Shown here: positions 33,088-42,100 of the stretch, piece by piece | How positions within the stretch are numbered: the stretch's first letter is position 1 | Layout: each line of letters begins with the position of its first letter | NCBI GenBank assembly: GCA_964423205.1 | Contig: CAYRDX010000009.1 | Location: forward strand, 1-64,000 | DNA: 64,000 nucleotides | Source: UBA6168 sp964423205 | GTDB lineage: Bacteria > Bacteroidota > Bacteroidia > Chitinophagales > Saprospiraceae | Reading direction: 5' to 3' | The notes under the pieces: generated by a model | The model's input: the letters and a program-made list of their open reading frames with translations, nothing else | Databases searched by the model: none | What the model was told of the DNA's origin: nothing | Made by a program: the position numbers and the translations under genes

Positions 33088-34024
33088 TTCCGTGTTTATC
33101 GAGCAAGAGCAGGGCTGCGTAGGCCGCACCTATGACTCCTGCATCACCACCCAAAGCTGAACCCTTTAATTGATACATTCTGGCACTGATGGGTTGCGAC
33201 CAAAAGTCAGCTTCCTTCTTTATTTCTTCGAGAAATCTCAATCCTGGGCCAAACACTCCACCTCCCAATACTATGACTTCGGGATTAAAAGTACTGACCA
33301 GGTTGGAGATTCCCATGCCCCAAAGTCTTATGCAACTCCTGATGGTTTTTTCAGCTATTTGGTCTTTATCGTAGTTCTCAAAAATATGATGTGTATTCAG
33401 GTTTTCAGTCATCGATACTAGCTTGCCCTGGTAACTTGAATCATCCTTCATGAGCAATCCCGCCAGTTCAACCATTCCCTTTCCGGAAGCAAAATGCTCA
33501 AAAGGAAAAACAGCTCCATCCATTAGTGGTGAAGGTAGTGGTATCCAACCAACTGCGCCAGCTATGTCCGCTGCGCCGTGTAATACACGGTTTTCTGAAT
33601 AAATTCCGGCGCCAATGCCCGTACCAATGGATAAATAAATAGCGTGCTTGGTGCCTATTGCATTACCTTTCCAAATCTCGCCAAGAATATAACACGTGCG
33701 GTCACTCTCCACTGTCACGTGCTTTCCAGTGGTAACATCTTTCAATTTATCTTTTAAGGGAAAATAGTCCCATCCTTTAATATTGGGAGCCCAAATCGTA
33801 CCTCTTACTTTATCTGAAATGCCGGGGATAGAAATACCAATGGCCTGTATCTCAAATTCTTCATGGGAACAAATCCTGTTGATTTCACTTTTTATGGTTT
33901 CAGTCACCTGATCCCCCTCAACAGTTTTCAGCAGAAACCTGTCAGTATAAAGCTGACGGCCTGATTCATCCACGACCGACAATGCGATTTTGGTGCCTCC
34001 AACATCTATACCCAGTAACGCCAT
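33074..34024 (-). CDS. ROK family sugar kinase
   Basis: 316 residues. The N-terminal phosphate-binding loop MALLGIDVGGTKIALSVVDESG and the substrate/ATP segments ISIPGISDKVRGTIWAPNIKGW, YLSIGTGIGAGIYSENRVLHGAADIAGAVGW and NPEVIVLGGGVFG are typical ROK. The zinc-binding CxCGxxGCxE motif expected after GAVGW is absent: the segment reads PLMDGAVFPFEHFASG, keeping only the FEHFASG part of the fold. It is the first gene of the operon, so it starts the sugar phosphorylation step for the MFS-imported substrate. Confidence 0.9.
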   Translation of the reverse strand: MALLGIDVGGTKIALSVVDESGRQLYTDRFLLKTVEGDQVTETIKSEINRICSHEEFEIQAIGISIPGISDKVRGTIWAPNIKGWDYFPLKDKLKDVTTGKHVTVESDRTCYILGEIWKGNAIGTKHAIYLSIGTGIGAGIYSENRVLHGAADIAGAVGWIPLPSPLMDGAVFPFEHFASGKGMVELAGLLMKDDSSYQGKLVSMTENLNTHHIFENYDKDQIAEKTIRSCIRLWGMGISNLVSTFNPEVIVLGGGVFGPGLRFLEEIKKEADFWSQPISARMYQLKGSALGGDAGVIGAAYAALLLLDKHGNEYL

Positions 34025-34271
34025 TTTTTACTGTTTTAAGAAGGCAGAAAGATAAACCTGTGGTTGAAATGGCTACCATCCTGGCTATTCAATTTTCCAT
34101 GTTTATCGAAAATAAAGTGAAGGATTTTTTGCACAGACTTTCTTTTATGAGCCAAAGCATGATTTTGACCTGCGATGAATCAGTACCATAATTTTCTCAG
34201 GACAAAAGTCATCCTATTGCCAATCTCGCAGCTGTATGTGATGACAATTACCACCCCTGATTTTTACAGCA
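34025..34271. other. Divergent spacer before the acyl-CoA dehydrogenase gene
   Basis: AT-rich region holding promoters for the ROK operon (minus) and the dehydrogenase-synthase group (plus). No gene or repeat was recognised. Confidence 0.5.
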
Positions 34272-34301
34272 TTTGAATAATCCCCAATTTTTCTAACTTT
34301 C
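34272..34301 (+). promoter_or_regulatory. Candidate promoter of the acyl-CoA dehydrogenase/synthase group
   Basis: TTTG at 34272-34275, an 18-nt spacer and TAACTTTC at 34294-34301, one mismatch from TAnnTTTG. This is 170 bp before the ATG at 34471, leaving a long leader. Confidence 0.45.
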
Positions 34302-34470
34302 GCCCATCGGGTTCTTTTCAAAGTCGGACAAATGAAAAGACCTGTTTTACTGCATTAAAAGGGCTTATATTCTGGAAATCGCCATCCCTTAAGTCCTTTT
34401 ACACCTCTCCACAACTGGCGATTGATGAATGATTTATGTCAGTACACACAAAGTCATAAATTCAAAAACT

Positions 34471-36132
34471 ATGGGATCAAACAAAGGTATTGAGAAAGCC
34501 GAACTCGACATGATAGTGGATGCTATCAAAGCCTATGCAACGGAAAATTTTCCGGAATCACGCCTGCTGGAACTGGACCACAATGACGAATACCCAATTG
34601 AAGACATCCGTAAAATGTGCGGCGAGGGTTTGGGCTTGCACCTCATTTTTATACCCCAGGAATATGAAGGAATGGGAGGAGGAGCATGGGACTCATACAG
34701 GGTTTGTGAAACCATGGCCAGCATCGACCTCGGTGTGGCAACCGGAATTTTTGCCACTTTCCTCGGTGCCGACCCCATTGTTTTTGGGGCAACCGAAGAT
34801 CAAAAGAAGAATTGGCTTAGCCGCATAGCTGTTGAGGGATTGCTGCTGGCTTATGGTGCCACCGAACCTGATGCCGGCTCTGACTTAGGTGCTTTACGCA
34901 CCACTGCAACTCCGGTAATGAAAGATGGTAAGGTCACAGGCTACAAACTCAATGGTGCCAAGCAGTGGATAAGCAATGGTGGTTATGCCGACATGTACAC
35001 CATTTTGGCAAATGCCCCCGGCGGACCTACCTGGTTCGTGCTCGAAAAAGGTGCTGAAGGATTCGCATACGGAAAACCGGAAGACAAGCATGGTATCCGC
35101 ACCAGCAATACCGCCGCACTTTCACTTGAAGAAGTTTATGTGCCGGCTGAAAATCTGGTTGGTGAAGGTGAAGGAAAAGGTCTGTATCAGGCGCAACTCG
35201 TATTTGGCTACACCCGTCTGATGGTTGCCGCTTTCGGACTTGGAGGCGGCTGGGGCGCACTCAACAGGGCTATCCCTTATTCGCAGGAAAGGATTCAAAG
35301 AGGTACACCACTTTCAGAAAAGCAGGGATATACCCACAAATTGATCGTTCCCAATGTCGCCCGTTTGGAAGCTGCCCGGTCTTATGTTGAGGAAACAGCA
35401 GAAAGGATTGACAATGACGAAGGCAATCTCAACACCGAAGGAGCGATAGCAAAATACATGGCTACGGTTTCAGGTAATCAGGCAGCCGACGACAGCATTC
35501 AGGCCCTCGGTGGTTATGGTTTCACCAAAGAATACATGGTTGAAAAACACAAGCGCGATGTGCGCATCACGACCATTTACGAAGGTACCTCCGAAATCAT
35601 GGAGATGACCATCAGCCGTGACCGCTGGCAATTGCACCTGAAAACTCAAGGCCAGTACTACCATGATATGGCCCGGCAGATGGAAAGTCTGCATATCCAA
35701 AATCCAAACGTCGGTGCCAATATCGCCGCCATTGCTATGCATACACTCGCAGACCTGCTGGAGCAGGCCAGGGTAAGGCGACTGACACGCCATCAGCATA
35801 TCCTGTTGCGCATTGGTGAGTGGATAGCCTGGGCAGAATGTGCCGGTTCTATGGCCAGAAGGGCCGTGCGGGCTGCCAATGGCACTCTACACGAGAAGGC
35901 TGACAACCGTTTTGATGCAAATGCACTGGCTACACTTAGTCGCATTTATGCTCGCGAAGCCGCCATGAAAGTAGGTCAGGATGGCTTGAGATGGATACTG
36001 GGAGCGGATGCACTTACTCCAGCAGAGGCTGCAGCTTTTGAAAGTAAACTCAATTTGTCCAGTATCTATCTGGTTCAGACCGGTATGATCAGCGACATGG
36101 ATGCCATTTGTGATGTAATTTATAAGAGATAG
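34471..36132 (+). CDS. Acyl-CoA dehydrogenase
   Basis: 553 residues from the ATG at 34471 (MGSNKGIEKAELDMIVDAIKAYATENFPE), preferred over the ATG at 34429 whose 14-residue leader is not family-like. FAD flavoprotein that introduces an alpha-beta double bond in acyl-CoA or acyl-ACP. Visible: LLAYGATEPDAGSDLGALRTTA, YKLNGAKQWISNGGYAD, FGYTRLMVAAFGLGGG, QALGGYGFTKEYMVEKHKRDVRITTIYEGTSEIMEM with the catalytic Glu region, and a ~150-residue C-terminal helical extension as in the long FadE-type members. The synthase gene starts 51 bp downstream, so the two are probably co-transcribed. The enzyme could act on the synthase product. Confidence 0.93.
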   Translation: MGSNKGIEKAELDMIVDAIKAYATENFPESRLLELDHNDEYPIEDIRKMCGEGLGLHLIFIPQEYEGMGGGAWDSYRVCETMASIDLGVATGIFATFLGADPIVFGATEDQKKNWLSRIAVEGLLLAYGATEPDAGSDLGALRTTATPVMKDGKVTGYKLNGAKQWISNGGYADMYTILANAPGGPTWFVLEKGAEGFAYGKPEDKHGIRTSNTAALSLEEVYVPAENLVGEGEGKGLYQAQLVFGYTRLMVAAFGLGGGWGALNRAIPYSQERIQRGTPLSEKQGYTHKLIVPNVARLEAARSYVEETAERIDNDEGNLNTEGAIAKYMATVSGNQAADDSIQALGGYGFTKEYMVEKHKRDVRITTIYEGTSEIMEMTISRDRWQLHLKTQGQYYHDMARQMESLHIQNPNVGANIAAIAMHTLADLLEQARVRRLTRHQHILLRIGEWIAWAECAGSMARRAVRAANGTLHEKADNRFDANALATLSRIYAREAAMKVGQDGLRWILGADALTPAEAAAFESKLNLSSIYLVQTGMISDMDAICDVIYKR

Positions 36133-36183
36133 TGAAAACGAGCCGGATGCCCTGTTAGCACCGGTCTTTGAAATTTTAGAAAA

Positions 36184-39100
36184 ATGGAAAAAGCAACACA
36201 TAAAACAGTAGCGATTGTTGGTATTGGAGCAGTGATGCCTGACGCCCACGATTTACCACTATTCTGGAATAATATTAAACAGGGAAAATACAGTGTAACC
36301 GAAGTCCCTGAAAATAGATGGAGTTTGGATAAATACTACGACCCCGATCCAAAAGTTCCGGACAAAACCTACAGCAAAATTGGAGGCTGGGTGAAAGATG
36401 ATTATTGGGATCCTCTGAAATGGGGTTTGCCTATTCCGCCAAGAATCTGCGACCAGATGGACAATACACAACGCTGGGCCATCAGTGCTACCAGACAGGC
36501 ATTGGCAGATTTTGGTTTCCCTGAGAAGGATTTTGACCGCGACCGTACAGCCGTAATTTTTGGTGTGGCCATGGGAGGCGACCAACACTTGTATTCTGCA
36601 GCCCGGATTTTTGTCCCTGAATATATTGGTTTGCTGGACAAATCACCTGGATTTGCCACTCTCCCTGCTGATTTACGCAAGAAAATTATCGGCGAGATGA
36701 CCGGCCAATTAGGGGATATATTCCCCAGCATTTCAGAAGATACCATGCCTGGTGAACTGTCGAATATTGTTGCTGGCCGCATCGCAGCACTATACAATTT
36801 CCACGGACCAAATTACGTGGCTGATGCAGCCTGTGCTTCCGCAATGGCCGGCATTTCTGCAGCTATCGAAGGTTTGGTCAGTCACGACTACGACATGGTT
36901 GTAACTGGAGGCATCGATGCCAACATGAGCCCGACAACCTTTGTGAAATTCTGTAAAATTGGTGCACTCTCAGCCACTGGTACAAGGCCTTATGCCGAAG
37001 GAGCCGATGGTTTTATCATGGGAGAAGGGGCTGCAGTTTTCCTGCTGAAACGACTGGCAGATGCTGAGCGCGATGGTGATAAAATATATGCTGTCATTCG
37101 CTCGGTAGGCGGATCCAGCGACGGTAAAGGAAAGGGCATCACGGCTCCCAACCCGGCAGGTCAGGTATTTGCTGTGAAAAGAGCCTGGGAAAATTCCGGC
37201 GTTTCACCTTCAACTGCTACCATGATAGAAGGACATGGTACATCGACATCCGTGGGTGATGCTGTGGAATTGAAATGCCTGCAGGATGTCTTCGGACAAT
37301 TCAACCTGCCGGTTGGGTCAATCGCTCTGGGTTCCATTAAATCCAATATCGGCCACCTGAAGGGTGCTGCAGGAGCTGCGGGAATTGCGAAGGCCGTCAT
37401 GTCATTGCATGAAAAAGTGCTGCCACCCAGCATCAACTTCCATTCCCCCAATTCCGGTTTTGAATTCGAAAAATCACCTTTTGCTGTGAACACACATTTG
37501 AGGCCTTGGGAGATGAAAAACGGAATCCCGCGCCGTTGTGGTGTGAGTGCATTCGGTTTTGGTGGAACAAATTTCCATGTGGTTCTGGAAGAACACATAC
37601 CAGGAAAAATACTTTCCGAACAAAAAACTCAGGTATTCATGGCCAGCGAACCGGAAGCACCCCATGCTGCACCATTGAAAGTCCCTCTCAGAGGGGCGAT
37701 GGTGAAAGGTACAAGTTCAAAGGAGGCTTTGGTTGCTTTCCTGGAAGAAAGCCTTACCAAAGCAGAAGGCGGATGGACGCCAGCCATTGAACCACCACTG
37801 AAGGCTGACTTAAAAGCTGATCATCGCATTGCCCTTGATTTTGAAAATTCAACCGACCTGGCCGGTAAAATCAAGAGAGCTATAAACGGTTTGCAATCCG
37901 ACAATCCCAAAATATGGGATGCACTGAATGCCAAAGGTATTTTTTATAGCCAGGGGCCGGTTACGAAAACGGCATTCCTCTTCACTGGTCAGGGTTCCCA
38001 GTACATCAATATGCTGAAAGAGCTGAAAGAAATTGAACCCATCGTGAAGAAAATTTTCGACGAGGCCGATGAAGTCATGAAGCCCTTGTTGGGAAAGCCC
38101 TTGACGGAGTACATCTTTTTCGATAGAAACGATAAAGAAGCGGTGGAAGCAGCCACCAAAAACCTGATGCAGACGGAAATAACACAACCCGCTGTATTGT
38201 CAGTTGATTATGCCCTTTTTAAAATGATGGAAGCTTACGGGATAAAACCCGACTATGTCATGGGTCACAGTTTAGGGGAATATGGAGCTTTAGTTGCTTC
38301 AGGAGCGCTGGAGTTTGCCAGCGCACTGAAAGTGGTCAGTGCCCGCGGTGCGGAAATGGCCAACGTGAAAGTGGAGGACAAGGGCATCATGGCTGCAGTT
38401 TTCGCTTCTCCGGACCAGATTTCGGAAGTCATCAGCAAGATTGATGGTTATGTTGAAATTGCCAATGTGAACAGTTTCGGGCAATGCGTGATAGGCGGTG
38501 AAACAGAATCGACTTTGGCAGCCATGAAAGCCTGTAAAGCAGCGGGTTACCATGTGACTCAATTGCCGGTTAGCCATGCCTTCCACACAAGAATTGTAGC
38601 GCCTGCCAGTATTCCATTTGCCAATGCGCTCAGAAATGGGAAATTGAAAGCACCTTCTATTCCAGTAATTTCCAACGTTACCGGCGAATTTTATCCCACA
38701 GGAGCGGATGTAGTTCCTGAGATACTGGATCTACTCTCCAGGCAGATTGCCTCCCCGGTTCAGTTTGTAAAAGGCATCAACAAATTGTACGAAAGTGGTG
38801 TCCGTGTATTTGTGGAATGTGGTCCAAAAAGGGCCTTGCATGGTTTTGTCAAAGACATCACAGCTGAAAAGGAAGATGTGATGAACCTTTTCACCAACCA
38901 GCAAAAAGGTGGTGATATAGCTTCATTTAACCAGGCACTTTGTGGCTTGTATGCAGCCGGACTTGGATACGGCCGTGAAGAAATAAAAGTTGAGGTCCCA
39001 CAGCAGGAAGTTCCTGCAGTGCAAGTTCAGGATACTATGCCTGTCGCAAGCAAATCGGCTCCGGTACCAACTTTTTCCAGCCAACAGACATCATCACCGG

Positions 39101-42100
39101 AAACCCCTTCCAGCACACCATCTGGTGATAGATATTCCCAACTAGGTAAGCTCTTTGTCGAATTCATGGACAAAGCCAATGCAGTGTACTCAGGAACTAC
39201 CGGATCGCGTCCTGTGCAGGATATCTGGATAACCGGTGCAGCAGTGGGACTACCCAAGGTGGATGGAGTTTTCAGCGACTCCAACGTGGAGAAACTGCTG
39301 AATGGCGAGCAATTGATTAGTAACATTCCCGCTGAGTTTCAACAGGCCATGCTCGACAGGAATATCACACGCCTGGTGAAAATGGGACACGGCGGGCCAC
39401 GGTTCGAAACCATTTCCACAATCAATGAAGTCATAAAACTGGCCGCCCGAAAGGCCGGTATGGATTTAGCCGCCGATTTTGGATACCCCTCCAAACGTAT
39501 GAGCGCCCTCGACATCACGACGGAACTGGCCATCGGTGCTGGCATCGATGCTATGCGGGATGCTGGTATTCCAATGGTCATGCACTATAAGACAACGACC
39601 ACAGGCTCCAAATTACCCGACAGATGGTTGCTGCCTGCCCAGATGCAAAATGATACAGGCATCATTTTCTGTTCGGCTTTTCCTGGTTACAACAACTATG
39701 CAAAGGAAATGAGGGAGTACTTTGAAAATAAGGCTCTCAAAGAACAGTTGTCTGTATTGAACAGTCTGCGAACCAGGATAGGTGCACAAAACGGCGCAGA
39801 AAAATTACATCTGGAAATTGATTCCCAAATCCTAAGGGTTCAGAAAGAACTGGAGAAAACACCTTATTCCTTTAACCGCAGATTCTTGCTGCGGGTATTG
39901 GCAATGGGCCACTCTCAGTTTGCTGAATATATCGGAGCCAAAGGCCCCAATACGCAAATCAACTCTGCTTGCGCAAGCACAACCCTGGCAGTGGGAATGG
40001 CAAAAGACTGGATTGAAGCTGGACGTTGCAAAAGAGTTATCATAATTGCAGCCGATGACATTACAGCTGATGAAACGATTGGCTGGTTCTCCAGTGGTTT
40101 TCTGGCCGCGGGTGCAGCCGCAACAGACGCCAGGGTGGAAGACGCAGCCCTGCCATTCGACAAACGTCGCCACGGCATGATAGTCGGTATGGGTGGTGCA
40201 GCCATAGTGGTGGAATCAGGTGGTTCAGCTTCTGAAAGAGGCATCAAACCAATTTGTGAAGTACTTAGCACGGTAGCAGCTAACAGCGCTTTCCACGCCA
40301 CTCAGCTCGATGTGGACCATATCAAGTGCATCATGGAGGATCTCATAGCAGAGGCAGAACGCAAGTGGGGAATCGACCGCTATGAAATTGCCGCTCAAAC
40401 GGTTTTTGTCTCTCATGAAACCTATACTCCCGCCAGAGGCGGCAGTGCTTCCGCTGAAATATTTGCGCTGCGCCATGTTTTCCAGTCGGCTGCCGATAAA
40501 ATAGTCATTGCCAACACGAAAGGCATGACAGGACATGCCATGGCAGTTGGTATTGAAGATATACTGGCCATTAAATCTCTGGAAACCGGATGGGTACCGC
40601 CTGTTCCCAATTTCAAAGAAGTTGACCCGGAACTCGGAATGCTCAACCTGTCGAAAGGAGGAGCCTATCCCATTCGTTATGCACTCAGATTGGGTGCCGG
40701 TTTTGGTTCACAAATAGCCATGAGTCTCCTGCGCTGGACACCTGCTTCCGTAGATGGGTCCAGGCCAAAACCCAATCAGTTGGGGTATGCTTATCGCATC
40801 AACGACAATGACAGATGGAGAAACTGGTTGAAGGTAATCAGCGGTAAAGACGCACCTGAAATGGAGGTTGTAAAACGAACCCTCAGGATAAAAGATAAGT
40901 TTGGTGAACTATTAAGTGAGCCAGAAGATAACCTGAACGGCTTTGCTGAAGAAACTGCATCAACTGAACAGACCGTAACGGTGGAAACCACAGGAGTCGT
41001 GGTCGAAAACAATGGCCGAACTGAGTTATCAGATCCGGTCAGAGACCGAATTTTAACACTCATTTCAGAAAAGACAGGTTACCCGGTCGATATGCTCAAT
41101 CCCGACCTTGACCTGGAGGCCGATCTGGGTATCGACACGGTAAAACAAGCTGAATTGTTTGCCGAAATCCGCGGCGAATACGGCATTGAGCGGGACGACA
41201 ACGTTCAGTTGTCCAATTTCCCGACGCTCAACCACATTATACAGTTCGTTTACGACAAACGTCCAGGCCTAAAGCAGGCTGCCTCAACTGTTGCTACTTC
41301 CCCAACTCTATCAGCAGCCTCAATGGACGCTCCTGCAACGGCGGCGGCCTCGTCCCCCCTCGAAAGGAGTTGGGGGGTGACCTCACCAGCCCTGACTGAT
41401 GGAGTCAAGGAAAAAATTCTCTTTCTCATTGCCGAAAAAACCGGCTACCCGGTTGAAATGCTCGACCCTGAGCTCGACCTGGAGGCAGACCTCGGCATCG
41501 ATACAGTCAAACAGGCAGAACTCTTTGCTGAAATCCGCGGCAACTGGGGCATCGACAGGGACGATAACCTGCAACTGGCAGATTTCCCGACTATCAATCA
41601 TATCGTCCAGTTTGTCTATGACAGGAAACCAGAATTGAAGCAGGATTCGGTTTTACTGTCTGTGACCACCACTACTTCCGCAGACCTAGTGTCTGAAAAA
41701 GCTCCGGAAGACCATATAAAGTTTAGTAATCTCGAGGCTGTCAATCAGATTCCCAGACGCATTCCAACACCGCAACTCAGACCAGCACTGAAATATTGCA
41801 AAGCATCAGGTGTGCAACTCAACGATGAAACAACAGTGCTCGTCATGCCCGACAATGGTGGAGTCGCAAAGTCTCTCCTTTCGCAACTGAAGAAATCGGG
41901 AGCGAAAGTGCATGTGCTTGATCAAGGTATTACCGCTGACCAACTCAGCAAACAGCTCTGTGATTTATCGGCAAATGGGCCCATTCACGGCGTGTACTGG
42001 TTGCCTGCACTCGATTACGAGGGTGACATTGAAAAACTGAGTTACAGGGATTGGAAAGCAGCCACGCAACTTCGTGTGAAGCTTCTTTACGCAACAATGC

